This document shows positions 1 through 8,885 of a stretch of 64,000 bases of DNA, piece by piece. The stretch's first letter is position 1. Every line of letters starts with the position of its first letter. Both the position numbers and the translations under genes were made by a program. The notes under the pieces are model-generated. The model saw only the letters and a list, made by a program, of their open reading frames with translations. It was not told where the DNA came from and searched no databases. Source of the stretch: Mesorhizobium shangrilense (lineage in GTDB: Bacteria; Pseudomonadota; Alphaproteobacteria; Rhizobiales; Rhizobiaceae); the NCBI RefSeq assembly GCF_028826155.1, contig NZ_JAQGPN010000001.1, positions 1,927,501-1,991,500 on the forward strand, in the 5' to 3' direction.

Positions 1-2
1 CG

Positions 3-641
3 CTCGGACACGACATCGTGCTCGACCTGCACTGCGACGATGAGGGCGTGGCCTATCTCTACGTTCCCGTCGCACTGTGGCCGACGATGAGCGACTGCGC
101 TGCCGCGATGGGAGTGGAGGCGGTGATCCTGTGGGATGGATCGTCAGGGGCTTCGTTCGACGAGGCGTCCCTGCATCCTTATCGGGAGCGCGAGGCGCGG
201 GACTTGGCCGGACTTGCAATCACCACAGCGGAGTTTCGTGGACAAGTGGACGTGGAACGGGATCTGGGCGAGCGCGACGCACAGGGGCTCTATCGCCTTC
301 TGGTCGGGCGGGGCGTGATCGCTGACGGCGAAACCCCGCAGGGCGACGGCTTCCGAGGGCTGGTGGCGCCGATCGACCATGTCGAGATGCTGCGCGCGCC
401 GCGGGCAGGCGTCATCCTCTACGACGTCAAGCCGGGCGACCACGTGGCCGAGGGACAGCGGATCGCCTCCATCGTGCACAGCCCCGGCGAGCAGAACGGT
501 CAGGTCGACGTGCTCGCGCCCCAGGCCGGCTTCATCCTGACACGCCGTTCCCACCGGCAGACGCGGGCCGGCGACGACCTCGTGAAACTGGTCGGCGAAC
601 GGCCGAGCGCGACCGCTCGGGCGGGCGCGCTGGAAGCATGA
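3..641 (+). CDS. Succinylglutamate desuccinylase/aspartoacylase family protein (5' end outside window)
   Basis: The 3' part of a gene entering from the left edge; the reading frame is open from base 3. Family members are M14-like zinc hydrolases that remove acyl groups from N-acyl amino acids or ectoine derivatives. The visible start carries DLHCDDEG, the segment with a zinc-binding His in this family. The last ~80 residues look like the lipoyl-like beta barrel that ends these proteins (VKPGDHVAEGQRIA). The N-terminal zinc ligands are not in the window, so catalytic competence cannot be judged. The substrate cannot be read from sequence. PAP2 follows 75 bp downstream. Confidence 0.8.
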   Translation, partial: LGHDIVLDLHCDDEGVAYLYVPVALWPTMSDCAAAMGVEAVILWDGSSGASFDEASLHPYREREARDLAGLAITTAEFRGQVDVERDLGERDAQGLYRLLVGRGVIADGETPQGDGFRGLVAPIDHVEMLRAPRAGVILYDVKPGDHVAEGQRIASIVHSPGEQNGQVDVLAPQAGFILTRRSHRQTRAGDDLVKLVGERPSATARAGALEA

Positions 642-716
642 TCGATACGGCGAGGTCGCGAGCAACCTGCTTTCGATGCGCGGGCCGTTCCGCCGGATGA
701 AGGAGTTGCGCCCGTC

Positions 717-1445
717 ATGATCCCCGACGTGACGAAGCTGGTCAGCGGCATGAAGGCGGCGTGGCCGACGCGTCCGCTGGCGCTGATGATCGCGTTGCTC
801 GCCATCGGTACGCTGGCCTTCCTCTACATCGCGCACGAGGTGGGAGAGGCGAGTTTCGAGCAGCTCGACGCGCGGCTGCTGCTGATGTTCCGCAATCCGG
901 CCGACCTCTCCGATCCGATCGGCCCGCCCTGGCTGGCGGAGAGCGTGCTGGAGATCACCGCGCTTGGCGGCTACACGCTCATCATCGCCGTCATGCTGGC
1001 GGCCATCGGATTGCTGGTGGTCGCACGACGCGAGGGGCCGGCGCTGTTCGTCTTCCTCTCCATCTTCAGCGGCTGGCTGATGAGCTCTCTTCTCAAGAGC
1101 TTCTACGCGCGGCCGCGGCCGGATCTGGTGCCGCAGCTCGACCTCGTGCACACGGCGAGCTTCCCGAGCGGCCATGCCACGATGTCGACGGTGTGCTACC
1201 TGACGCTGGCGATTGTCATCGCACGGCTGACGGACAACACGCGGATCCGGGTCTATGTCGTCGCAGTGGCGATCCTCGTCTCGATCGCCGTCGGCCTCAG
1301 CCGGGTCTATCTCGGCGTCCACTGGCCGAGCGACGTGCTTGCAGGATGGGCGCTGGGAGCCGCGTGGGCCGCACTTTCGTGGCTTGTCGTCTCGCTGCTG
1401 CGGCGTCGTCGCAAGGCAACGACGCAGGAGGTTGAGCGCCGCTGA
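717..1445 (+). CDS. PAP2-family membrane phosphatase
   Basis: Integral membrane phosphatase of the type-2 phosphatidic acid phosphatase superfamily, acting on lipid phosphates or pyrophosphates. All three signature blocks are present in order: K-x6-RP (KSFYARPRP), PSGH (FPSGHATMS), and SR-x5-H-x3-D (SRVYLGVHWPSD), with hydrophobic segments between. Length 242 aa is normal. An AAGGAG lies 11 nt upstream of the ATG, a rather long spacing. The substrate (undecaprenyl pyrophosphate, lipid A or phosphatidate) is not resolvable. The gene ends 6 bp before the predicted trp promoter. Confidence 0.88.
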   Translation: MIPDVTKLVSGMKAAWPTRPLALMIALLAIGTLAFLYIAHEVGEASFEQLDARLLLMFRNPADLSDPIGPPWLAESVLEITALGGYTLIIAVMLAAIGLLVVARREGPALFVFLSIFSGWLMSSLLKSFYARPRPDLVPQLDLVHTASFPSGHATMSTVCYLTLAIVIARLTDNTRIRVYVVAVAILVSIAVGLSRVYLGVHWPSDVLAGWALGAAWAALSWLVVSLLRRRRKATTQEVERR

Positions 1446-1451
1446 ATCCGC

Positions 1452-1479
1452 TTGCTCGCACGCCCGTTCGCCGTTATGA
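1452..1479 (+). promoter_or_regulatory. Predicted promoter of trpL-trpE(G)
   Basis: A -35-like TTGCTC (1452-1457) and a -10-like TTATGA (1474-1479) are separated by 16 bp. The trpL ATG starts 9 nt after the -10 box, so transcription would start at or next to the A of the start codon. No convincing Shine-Dalgarno precedes the ATG, which fits a leaderless mRNA. From memory, S. meliloti trpL is also described as leaderless. Box matches are moderate. Confidence 0.5.
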
Positions 1480-1487
1480 GACGAGCC

Positions 1488-1532
1488 ATGTGCACGATCT
1501 CGATCAACACGCTTTGGTGGTGGGCCAGCTAA
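1488..1532 (+). CDS. trpL: trp leader peptide (attenuation peptide)
   Basis: A 14-codon ORF encoding MCTISINTLWWWAS with three consecutive Trp codons (1515-1523). It lies 118 bp upstream of trpE(G) and just before an intrinsic terminator. This is the arrangement of the rhizobial trpL leader: ribosome stalling at the Trp codons when charged tRNA-Trp is scarce favours the antiterminator. The S. meliloti peptide (14 aa, also WWW) and the attenuated leader RNA are reported to act in trans as well; whether that holds here is inference. Confidence 0.9.
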   Translation: MCTISINTLWWWAS

Positions 1533-1534
1533 CA

Positions 1535-1608
1535 GCGGCCTAGCAAAGCGCGTGCGCGCAGAAGTTGAAGTGGCCGCAGGACAAGTCCGGGCGGCCATTT
1601 TGTTTTCT
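1535..1608 (+). terminator. trp attenuator (antiterminator and intrinsic terminator)
   Basis: The terminator hairpin spans 1571-1597: TGGCCGC (1571-1577) pairs with GCGGCCA (1591-1597), and GGAC/GTCC extends the stem inside. It is followed by the T-rich run TTTTGTTTTCTT (1597-1608). GCGGCC at 1535-1540, right after the trpL stop, can pair with GGCCGC at 1572-1577, the 5' arm of the terminator, and so can serve as the antiterminator. The two structures are mutually exclusive. Confidence 0.85.
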
Positions 1609-1650
1609 TGAGCCTTTCCGGACCGACAGCAAAACGGGATGGAGTTCTTG

Positions 1651-3840
1651 ATGACGGTCGAAATGCTCGAAAACGGCGCAGAAAGATACGTGACCGCAGG
1701 AGGTGTCTCGGTCACCCGTCAGCGCTTCGATGCGCCCTATGAAGGCGCCATCGAAAGCTATATTGACGGGCTGAACCATCGCCGCGGCGCGGTGTTCTCC
1801 TCGAACTACGAATACCCCGGGCGCTACACGCGATGGGACACGGCCGTCATCGACCCGCCGGTGGCGATCTCGGCGCGCGGCCGCTCGATGCGCATCGAGG
1901 CCCTGAACGGACGCGGCGAGGTGCTGCTGCCGGTGATCGCGAGGGCGATCGAGCCGCTGAAGGAAGTGTCCATCGGCGAACGTTCGCCGCGCCTCGTCAC
2001 GCTGGAGGTCGCACAGCCCGGCCGCGTCTTCGCCGAGGAGGAGCGCAGCCGCGTACCCTCGGTGTTCACCGTGCTGCGCGCCATCGTCGGCCTCTTCAAG
2101 ACATCCGACGATTCCGACCTCGGCCTTTTCGGCGCCTTCGGCTACGACCTCGCCTTCCAGTTCGATCCCGTCGAGCAGCGCCTCGAAAGGGCCAAGAGCC
2201 AGCGCGACCTCGTGCTGTTCCTCCCCGACCAGATCCTCATGGTCGACCACTATTCGGCCAAGGCGTGGACCGACCGGTACGAGTATTCCGGCGACGGCTA
2301 CTCGACCGAGGGCCTTCCGCGCGACCAGGTGGTCGAGCCCTTCAAGACGTCGGACCGCATCCCGCCACGCGGTGACCATGAGCCCGGCGAGTATGCGCGG
2401 CTGGTCGAGAAGGCCAAGGAGAGTTTTCGGCGCGGCGACCTGTTCGAGGTGGTTCCCGGCCAGATGTTTTATGAGCGCTGCGAGACCGCACCCTCGGAGA
2501 TCGCGAGGCGGCTGAAGGCCATCAATCCGTCGCCATATTCCTTCTTCATCAATCTCGGCGAGAACGAGTACCTGATCGGCGCGTCGCCGGAGATGTTCGT
2601 GCGCGTCAACGGGCGTCGCGTGGAGACCTGCCCGATCTCGGGCACGATCAAGCGCGGTGACGACGCCATTTCCGATTCAGAGCAGATACTCAAGCTCTTG
2701 AATTCAAAGAAGGACGAGTCCGAACTCACCATGTGCTCGGACGTCGACCGCAACGACAAGAGCCGGGTGTGCGAGCCGGGCTCGGTGCGGGTCATCGGCC
2801 GGCGCCAGATCGAGATGTATTCGCGCCTCATCCACACCGTGGACCACATCGAGGGCCGGCTGCGCGAGGGCATGGACGCGTTCGACGCGTTCCTGTCGCA
2901 CGCCTGGGCGGTGACCGTTACCGGCGCGCCGAAGCTGTGGGCCATGCGCTTCATCGAGAACAATGAAAAGAGCCCGCGCGCCTGGTATGGCGGGGCGATC
3001 GGCATGGTGCATTTCAACGGCGACATGAACACCGGCCTGACGCTCAGGACCATCCGCATCAAGGACGGCATTGCCGAAGTGCGCGCCGGCGCCACATTGC
3101 TCTACGACTCCGATCCGAGCGAAGAAGAAGCCGAAACCGAACTTAAGGCCTCCGCCATGATCTCCGCCATCCGCGACGCCAAGGCCGGCAATTCCAGCGG
3201 CGCCGAGCGCGCCGCGTCGAAGGTAGGGGAGGGCGTGAAGATCCTGCTGGTCGACCACGAGGACTCCTTCGTCCACACGCTGGCCAACTATTTTCGCCAG
3301 ACCGGTGCGGAGGTATCCACCGTGCGCACGCCGGTGCCGGACGAGATCTTCGATTCATTTCAGCCGGATCTCGTCGTTCTCTCACCCGGCCCGGGAACGC
3401 CGAGGGATTTCGACTGCGCCGCGACTATCAAGAAGTCGCGCAAACGCGACCTGCCCATCTTCGGCGTCTGCCTCGGCCTTCAGGCACTGGCGGAAGCCTA
3501 TGGCGGCGAACTCAGGCACCTGCACATCCCCATGCACGGCAAGCCGTCCCGCATACGCGTGTCCAAGCCCGGCGTGATCTTCTCCGGCCTGCCGAAGGAA
3601 GTGACGGTCGGCCGCTACCACTCGATCTTCGCGGATCCAGTGCGCTTGCCGGACGATTTTGTCGTGACCGCCGAGACCGAGGACGGCGTCATCATGGCGT
3701 TCGAGCACCGCAAGGAGCCGATCGCTGCCGTCCAGTTCCATCCTGAATCGATCATGACGCTCGGCCAGAACGCGGGCATGCGCATGATCGAGAACGTCGT
3801 CGCCCACCTGCCGCGCAAGGCCAAGGAAAGGGCGGCGTGA
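1651..3840 (+). CDS. trpE(G): Anthranilate synthase, fused TrpE-TrpG
   Basis: Single-chain anthranilate synthase: chorismate plus glutamine to anthranilate, the first step of Trp synthesis, in the cytosol. Residues ~1-520 are the chorismate-binding TrpE part ([20 protein letters not shown]). Residues ~530-729 are a class I glutamine amidotransferase, with the nucleophile Cys in GVCLGLQAL and the His-x-Glu in FHPESI. The fused form is characteristic of Rhizobiales. The start was set at ATG 1651 because GGAG lies 6 nt upstream; the in-frame ATG at 1639 has no comparable site. Expression is probably controlled by the trpL attenuator. Confidence 0.95.
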   Translation: MTVEMLENGAERYVTAGGVSVTRQRFDAPYEGAIESYIDGLNHRRGAVFSSNYEYPGRYTRWDTAVIDPPVAISARGRSMRIEALNGRGEVLLPVIARAIEPLKEVSIGERSPRLVTLEVAQPGRVFAEEERSRVPSVFTVLRAIVGLFKTSDDSDLGLFGAFGYDLAFQFDPVEQRLERAKSQRDLVLFLPDQILMVDHYSAKAWTDRYEYSGDGYSTEGLPRDQVVEPFKTSDRIPPRGDHEPGEYARLVEKAKESFRRGDLFEVVPGQMFYERCETAPSEIARRLKAINPSPYSFFINLGENEYLIGASPEMFVRVNGRRVETCPISGTIKRGDDAISDSEQILKLLNSKKDESELTMCSDVDRNDKSRVCEPGSVRVIGRRQIEMYSRLIHTVDHIEGRLREGMDAFDAFLSHAWAVTVTGAPKLWAMRFIENNEKSPRAWYGGAIGMVHFNGDMNTGLTLRTIRIKDGIAEVRAGATLLYDSDPSEEEAETELKASAMISAIRDAKAGNSSGAERAASKVGEGVKILLVDHEDSFVHTLANYFRQTGAEVSTVRTPVPDEIFDSFQPDLVVLSPGPGTPRDFDCAATIKKSRKRDLPIFGVCLGLQALAEAYGGELRHLHIPMHGKPSRIRVSKPGVIFSGLPKEVTVGRYHSIFADPVRLPDDFVVTAETEDGVIMAFEHRKEPIAAVQFHPESIMTLGQNAGMRMIENVVAHLPRKAKERAA

Positions 3841-3859
3841 GCGGAGCCGTGACCCCATC

Positions 3860-4789
3860 TTGACCAACGCTTCCCCAATCAGCGCTTCCAAGGAACGGGT
3901 CGCCAGGCTTGCCTGGTGGTCGATTCTCGTTGCGCTGTTCGTGCTCGCCCTGAAGACCGCCGCCTGGTGGATGACGGGCTCGGTCGCGCTCTACTCCGAC
4001 GCGCTGGAGTCGATCGTCAACGTCATCGCGGCAGCGGCAGCCCTGTGGGCGATCCGCGTCAGCCACAAGCCGGCCGACGAGAACCATCAGCACGGGCACC
4101 ACAAGGCCGAGTATTTCTCGGCTGTGCTGGAGGGAGTGCTGATCGTGGTGGCGGCGCTGATGATCTTTGCCGCTGCATGGGAGGTGCTGCTCGCGCCACG
4201 GCTGATGGCCCAGCCGTGGGAGGGGCTGGCGGTGAACGGACTGGCGTCGGTCATCAACGCCGTGTGGGCCACAGTGCTGATACGCGTCGGCCGCGCGGAG
4301 CGGTCTCCCGCGTTGGTCGCCGACGGCCGCCACATCATGACCGACGTCGTGACGTCGGTCGGGGTGATCGTCGGTCTCGTCGCCGCAATCTACACCGGCT
4401 TCGCCATCCTCGATCCGCTGCTCGCCCTCGTGGTCGCCGCCAACATCCTCTACCAGGGCTGGCAGGTGATCGGCTCGTCGCTGGGCGGTCTCATGGATCA
4501 GGCCGTGGCGACGGAAGACAATCTGCGCATCCGCGAGATCATCTCGGGGAATTCCAAGGGCGCGCTCGAGGTGCACGACCTGAAGACGCGCATTGCGGGC
4601 CGCGCGACCTTCATCGAATTCCATCTGGTCGTCGACGCCGACATGTCGGTCGGGGAGAGTCACGTCATCTGCGACCGCATCGAGGATGCGCTGAGGGCTG
4701 AGATTCCATCGGTCCGCGTGATCATCCACGTCGAACCGGACGACGAGGCGAAGCTGCCCAAGGGAACGGTCGCGGTGCCGTTTGCCTGA
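3860..4789 (+). CDS. Cation diffusion facilitator family transporter
   Basis: Inner-membrane divalent cation/proton antiporter of the CDF family, which exports Zn, Fe, Mn or related ions. It has about six hydrophobic segments, a His-rich loop (HQHGHHK) near residue 80, an intact HxxxD site in the fifth segment (GRHIMTD), and a C-terminal cytosolic domain (~205-300) ending in HVEPDDEAK. The metal-site pair in the second segment reads D47-x3-S51 rather than the common D-x3-D, so metal preference is uncertain. The start is a TTG with GCGGAG upstream. It follows trpE(G) by 19 bp and may be co-transcribed. Confidence 0.88.
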   Translation: MTNASPISASKERVARLAWWSILVALFVLALKTAAWWMTGSVALYSDALESIVNVIAAAAALWAIRVSHKPADENHQHGHHKAEYFSAVLEGVLIVVAALMIFAAAWEVLLAPRLMAQPWEGLAVNGLASVINAVWATVLIRVGRAERSPALVADGRHIMTDVVTSVGVIVGLVAAIYTGFAILDPLLALVVAANILYQGWQVIGSSLGGLMDQAVATEDNLRIREIISGNSKGALEVHDLKTRIAGRATFIEFHLVVDADMSVGESHVICDRIEDALRAEIPSVRVIIHVEPDDEAKLPKGTVAVPFA

Positions 4790-4937
4790 AGCATCGCCGC
4801 AGTGGCAAAAGCGATGTGAAAACAGGATGCTTTGCCGGACTGCTCGTTTCCGGGATTGAGGCTGCCGCTCTGGCATCCCTTGCGAAGGCAGCTACGGTGC
4901 CGCTACCAATGGCGCGTACCAAAGCGGAGCGAGTGAC

Positions 4938-5720
4938 ATGCCTTCACAGACTGCACTGAGAATACCCGACCTTGAGGGCAAGGCGGTGCTGGTCACCGGC
5001 GCTTCGACCGGCATCGGAGCAGCGTTGGCCGTGGCCTATGCCGCGCAGGGGTGCAAGGTTTCGCTGCACTACAATGCCAGCACCGAGGCGGCCGAAACCC
5101 TCGCCGAGGGCATCCGCGAGGCCGGAGGCGAAGTGTTCCTCGTCCGCGGTGATTTCGGCGTCTCGGCCGACGTGGAGCGGGTGGTCGAGGAAAGTGCGGC
5201 TCATTTCGGCCGGCTGGACGGCCTGGTCAACAATGCGGGCGGGATGCTCGGCCGCGTGCCCTATGCCGAGATGACCGACGCGCAGTACGACAAGGTCATG
5301 GACCTCAACGCCCGTTCGGTGATCACCGCCTGCCGGGTCGCGCTTCCCTGGCTGAAGAAGCAGGGCGGCTTCATCATCAACACCTCGTCCATCGCCGCCC
5401 GCAACGGCGCCGGCAACGGCGCCGGCATCTACGGCTCTTCCAAGGCCTTCGTGTCCAACGTCACCCGCGGCATGGCGAAGGAGTTCGTCCCCTTCAGGAT
5501 CAGGGTCAACGCCGTGTCGCCGGGCACCATCGCGACGCCCTTCCATGAGCGCTACTCGACCCCGGAACTGATCAAGGCCGCCGTCGCGACCATCCCCATG
5601 GGTCGGACGGGCACCGCCGAGGACTGCGTCGGGGCCTATCTCTTCCTCTCGTCCGAATTGCTCAGCGCCTACATCACCGGCCAGGTGATCGAGGTGAATG
5701 GCGGACAACTCATGCCCTGA
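4938..5720 (+). CDS. SDR family NAD(P)-dependent oxidoreductase
   Basis: Classical short-chain dehydrogenase/reductase, 260 aa. The Rossmann nucleotide motif TGASTGIG is at residues 20-27, NNAG follows beta-4, catalytic Ser lies in NTSSIAA, and catalytic Tyr165 and Lys169 in YGSSK. The C-terminus (TGQVIEVNGGQLMP) is of FabG type. The substrate cannot be assigned; FabG-like or sugar/glucose dehydrogenase-like roles are both possible. ATG start with GGAGCGAG just upstream. It stands alone between the CDF and AbrB-type genes. Confidence 0.87.
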   Translation: MPSQTALRIPDLEGKAVLVTGASTGIGAALAVAYAAQGCKVSLHYNASTEAAETLAEGIREAGGEVFLVRGDFGVSADVERVVEESAAHFGRLDGLVNNAGGMLGRVPYAEMTDAQYDKVMDLNARSVITACRVALPWLKKQGGFIINTSSIAARNGAGNGAGIYGSSKAFVSNVTRGMAKEFVPFRIRVNAVSPGTIATPFHERYSTPELIKAAVATIPMGRTGTAEDCVGAYLFLSSELLSAYITGQVIEVNGGQLMP

Positions 5721-5809
5721 CGCCACGGGCCGACCGGAATGCGCAGCCCGGGAGCGCCGATGTCGACATCGCGTTTGCATTTGCGCGATCCGAAGCCTAA
5801 CCGGCCTTC

Positions 5810-6898
5810 ATGACAGACCAGCAACAGATTGGCGGCGGAGCGCTGCTCGACACCGCCCCAAAGCCGCTGCAGTGGTTGGCGCTTGCCGGACTTTCGCTGC
5901 TCTTCGGCTGGCTCCTGGAGATCGCGCGCCTGCCGGCGGCCGCGTTGGTCGGGCCGATGCTGGCGGGCATTGCGATCGGCGTCAACGGCGGAGCGATCCG
6001 GGCGCCCAAGGCTGCGTTCGACGCGTCGCAGGCGGTGATCGGCGTGCTCATCGCCATGTCCATCTCGCCGGAGATATTCCTGTCGTTCGCGGCGGACTGG
6101 CAGCTTTTCGCGCTGGTCGTCGTCGCCACCGTCGCTGCCAGCAGCTTCCTCGGTTGGCTGATCAGCCGATGGAAGGTGCTGCCGGGGACAACGGGCGTGT
6201 GGGGCGCTTCGCCGGGCGCATCGACCGTGATGGTGCTGATGGCGGAAGCCTTTGGCGCCGATGCCCGGCTGGTCGCCTTCATGCAGTACCTGCGGGTCAT
6301 CATGGTTTCGGTCGCGGCCGCCTCGGTTGCGGGTCTCTGGCTCGACACTTCAAAAGCCGCCGCGCCCAGCGTCGCCTGGTTTCCGTCGATCGATCCTGCG
6401 GATTTCCTGGCAACGCTCGGCGTAGCGCTGGCCGGCGGGCTTTTCGGTCGCGTGCTGAGACTGCCGTCGCCGCATTTCTTCGGAACGTTCCTGCTGGCGG
6501 CCGCGCTGCATCTGGCGTTCAGCGCGTCGTTCCAGCTCCCGCCCTGGCTGGTGACGGCGAGCTATGTCGTCATCGGCTGGTGGATCGGCCTCAACTTCAC
6601 GCGCTCGATCCTGCGCCATGCGACGCGGGCCCTGCCGCAGATCGTCGCCTCGATCCTGGCGCTCATGGCGTTCTGCGGCGGGCTCGCCTGGATCCTGAGC
6701 GCGGCGCTGGGGATCGATCCGCTGACAGCCTATCTCGCGACCAGCCCGGGCGGCATGGATACCGTCGCCATCATCGCCGTCGCCTCGCAGAGCGTCGACA
6801 TCTCCTTCGTCATGGCGTTGCAGCTCGCCCGCTTCCTGGTGGTGTTGTTTGCAGGCCCGTCGATTGCACGGCTGGTCGCCCGCTCGGTTAAGGAATGA
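5810..6898 (+). CDS. AbrB-family (PF05145-type) integral membrane protein
   Basis: A 362-residue, strongly hydrophobic protein with two related halves, each starting with a membrane segment and a Gly/Pro-rich turn (AALVGPMLAG; GGLFGRVLRLP). Conserved-looking GASPGAS and TSPGGMD motifs occur near the ends of the halves. This matches the AbrB membrane family, often mislabelled transcriptional regulator or ammonia monooxygenase. Its function is not established; a transport role is likely from topology. ATG start. It ends 43 bp before the leucine-rich leader peptide. Confidence 0.8.
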   Translation: MTDQQQIGGGALLDTAPKPLQWLALAGLSLLFGWLLEIARLPAAALVGPMLAGIAIGVNGGAIRAPKAAFDASQAVIGVLIAMSISPEIFLSFAADWQLFALVVVATVAASSFLGWLISRWKVLPGTTGVWGASPGASTVMVLMAEAFGADARLVAFMQYLRVIMVSVAAASVAGLWLDTSKAAAPSVAWFPSIDPADFLATLGVALAGGLFGRVLRLPSPHFFGTFLLAAALHLAFSASFQLPPWLVTASYVVIGWWIGLNFTRSILRHATRALPQIVASILALMAFCGGLAWILSAALGIDPLTAYLATSPGGMDTVAIIAVASQSVDISFVMALQLARFLVVLFAGPSIARLVARSVKE

Positions 6899-6941
6899 CG
6901 CGGACTTGCGCGCCGCTGCCGCCTCTTGTAAGAGGTCACCC

Positions 6942-7061
6942 ATGTTCCGGCGCCCGACCATTCAAATGTCGCGTCCGGCCGCAATCGCGGCCGAGACCGT
7001 GCGCGCTCTCTCCTCGACCCTTCTTCTTCTCGGCCTTATCGGCGATCGCCGGGCTCACTGA
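6942..7061 (+). CDS. Leucine-rich leader peptide of leuA
   Basis: A 39-codon ORF with an AGAGG Shine-Dalgarno 7 nt before the ATG. Its C-terminal part reads STLLLLGLI, with Leu codons CTT CTT CTT CTC, then Gly and CTT. CTT is uncommon in GC-rich genomes. The ORF lies 114 bp upstream of leuA. Leucine-rich leader peptides before leuA are known in alphaproteobacteria, so this is likely an attenuation sensor for charged tRNA-Leu. An internal ATG at 6966 would give a 31-aa version. Confidence 0.75.
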   Translation: MFRRPTIQMSRPAAIAAETVRALSSTLLLLGLIGDRRAH

Positions 7062-7106
7062 CGAGGAGCGCCCGGCGGTCGATCCGCCTCAGGCTGCCGC
7101 TCCTCG
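7062..7106 (+). promoter_or_regulatory. Leader hairpin between the leucine leader peptide and leuA
   Basis: CGAGGAGCG (7062-7070) pairs perfectly with CGCTCCTCG (7098-7106), enclosing an inner GGCGG/CCGCC stem (7074-7078/7084-7088). It starts right after the leader peptide stop. A ribosome finishing the peptide would cover its 5' arm, and a ribosome stalled at the Leu codons would leave it free. No T-run follows (the sequence continues into AATTTCGAG), so it is not a textbook intrinsic terminator. Confidence 0.5.
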
Positions 7107-7175
7107 GCTCAGAACCAGATTAATTTCGAGAGAGACGCTTGAGCGGTGCGCTCACAAGCGTTTGGAGACAGGACG

Positions 7176-8885
7176 ATGGACACCATTCAACAGGCGCGCG
7201 CAGCAGCCAGGGGCATGCCCGATGCCGCCCGCAAGTACCACCCCTATCCGCTGGTCGGACTGACCAACCGCACCTGGCCCTCGAAGCGCATCGAGAAGGC
7301 GCCGATCTGGTGTTCGGTCGACCTGCGCGACGGCAACCAGGCGCTGATCGACCCGATGGGCCACGACCGCAAGGCGCGCATGTTCGCGCTGTTGCTCGAC
7401 ATGGGCTTCAAGGAGATCGAGATCGGCTTCCCGTCGGCTTCGCAGACCGACTTCGACTTCGCCCGCTGGGCGATCGAGGAGGGTAACGTGCCCGACGACG
7501 TCGACCTGCAGGTGCTGGTGCAGTGCCGTCCCGAACTGATTACGCGCACCTTCGAGGCGCTGCAGGGCGCCAAGACGCCGATCGTGCATTTCTACAACTC
7601 GACGAGCGAATTGCAGCGGCGTGTCGTGTTCGAGAAGGACGTCAACGGCATCAAGAAGATCGCGACCGACGCGGCCAAGATGATCACCGACATGGCGGCC
7701 AAGGCCGGCGGCGGCTTCCGCTTCCAGTACTCGCCCGAGAGCTTTACCGGCACGGAGCTGGAGGTGGCGCTGGAGATCTGCAACGCGGTCACCGAGATTG
7801 TCAGGCCAACCCCGGAAAACAAGCTGATCATGAATCTGCCGTCGACCGTCGAGATGGCGACGCCGAACATCTATGCAGACCAGATCGAGTGGATGTGCCG
7901 CCAGCTCGACAACCGCGAGAACCTGATCATCTCGCTGCACCCGCACAACGACCGCGGCACGGGCATCGCGGCGACCGAACTCGGCCTGATGGCCGGCGCC
8001 GATCGCGTGGAAGGCACGCTGTTCGGCAATGGCGAGCGCACCGGCAACGTCGACGTGGTGACGCTGGCGCTCAACATGTACACGCAGGGCGTGGACCCCG
8101 GAATCGACTGCTCCGACATCCCGCGCATGAAGGAGGTCTACGAGTATTCGAACCAGATGACGATCGGCGAGCGCCATCCCTATGTCGGGGAGCTGGTCTA
8201 CACAGCCTTCTCGGGATCGCACCAGGACGCGATCAACAAGGGACTGAAGGCCAAGCAGAAGGCCAACAGCGAAATCTGGGAGGTGCCGTACCTGCCGATC
8301 GATCCGCAGGACGTCGGCCGTAGCTACGAGGCGATCATCCGCATCAACTCGCAGTCCGGCAAGGGCGGCATCGCCTACATCCTGCATGCGGACTACGGGT
8401 TGAACCTGCCGCGCAACCTGCAGGTCGAGTTCAGCCAGGACATCCAGCAGATCACCGACTCCGAAGGCAAGGAAGTATCGTCCAAGCGCATCTTCGACCG
8501 CTTCCACGAGGTCTATGTCGACCAGCCCGGCGCGCGGCTGAAGTTCGTCGATCACCAGACGTTCCCCGATACGGAGCGCAAGGGTCGTCGCGTTGTCGAG
8601 GCCACCATCCTCGACGGCGGCAAGGAGATGACGATCACCGGCACCGGCAACGGCCCGATCGACGGCTTCGTCGATGCATTGTCCCGGCATCTCGGCGTCG
8701 AGATGTCCGTCGTCGACTATTCGGAGCACTCGATCCAGCGCGGCTCCAACGCCGCCGCCATCAGCTACATGGAGATGGAGCATCCGGGCGGAAAGCTCTT
8801 CGGGGCCGGCGTCAACACCAACATCGTGGCGGCTTCGCTCGAGGCGGTGATCTCGGCGGCGAACCGCATCGTGGGCCGCACTTGA
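7176..8885 (+). CDS. leuA: 2-isopropylmalate synthase
   Basis: Condenses acetyl-CoA with 2-oxoisovalerate, the committed step of leucine synthesis, in the cytosol. The N-terminal TIM barrel carries the metal/substrate motifs LRDGNQAL and HPHNDRGTG. The C-terminal third is the leucine-binding regulatory domain (GTGNGPIDGF), so feedback inhibition is expected. The long N-terminal extension before NRTWPSKRI marks the type found in actinobacteria and many rhizobia. ATG 7176 was chosen for its GGAG 8 nt upstream; an in-frame GTG at 7146 lacks a ribosome site. 569 aa. Confidence 0.95.
   Translation: MDTIQQARAAARGMPDAARKYHPYPLVGLTNRTWPSKRIEKAPIWCSVDLRDGNQALIDPMGHDRKARMFALLLDMGFKEIEIGFPSASQTDFDFARWAIEEGNVPDDVDLQVLVQCRPELITRTFEALQGAKTPIVHFYNSTSELQRRVVFEKDVNGIKKIATDAAKMITDMAAKAGGGFRFQYSPESFTGTELEVALEICNAVTEIVRPTPENKLIMNLPSTVEMATPNIYADQIEWMCRQLDNRENLIISLHPHNDRGTGIAATELGLMAGADRVEGTLFGNGERTGNVDVVTLALNMYTQGVDPGIDCSDIPRMKEVYEYSNQMTIGERHPYVGELVYTAFSGSHQDAINKGLKAKQKANSEIWEVPYLPIDPQDVGRSYEAIIRINSQSGKGGIAYILHADYGLNLPRNLQVEFSQDIQQITDSEGKEVSSKRIFDRFHEVYVDQPGARLKFVDHQTFPDTERKGRRVVEATILDGGKEMTITGTGNGPIDGFVDALSRHLGVEMSVVDYSEHSIQRGSNAAAISYMEMEHPGGKLFGAGVNTNIVAASLEAVISAANRIVGRT

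Noticed and set aside
144..1715. 523-codon minus-strand open frame across the aspartoacylase, PAP2 and trpL region
   Set aside because: Arg/His/Asp-rich, no domain, and antisense to clear genes; a typical shadow frame in GC-rich DNA.
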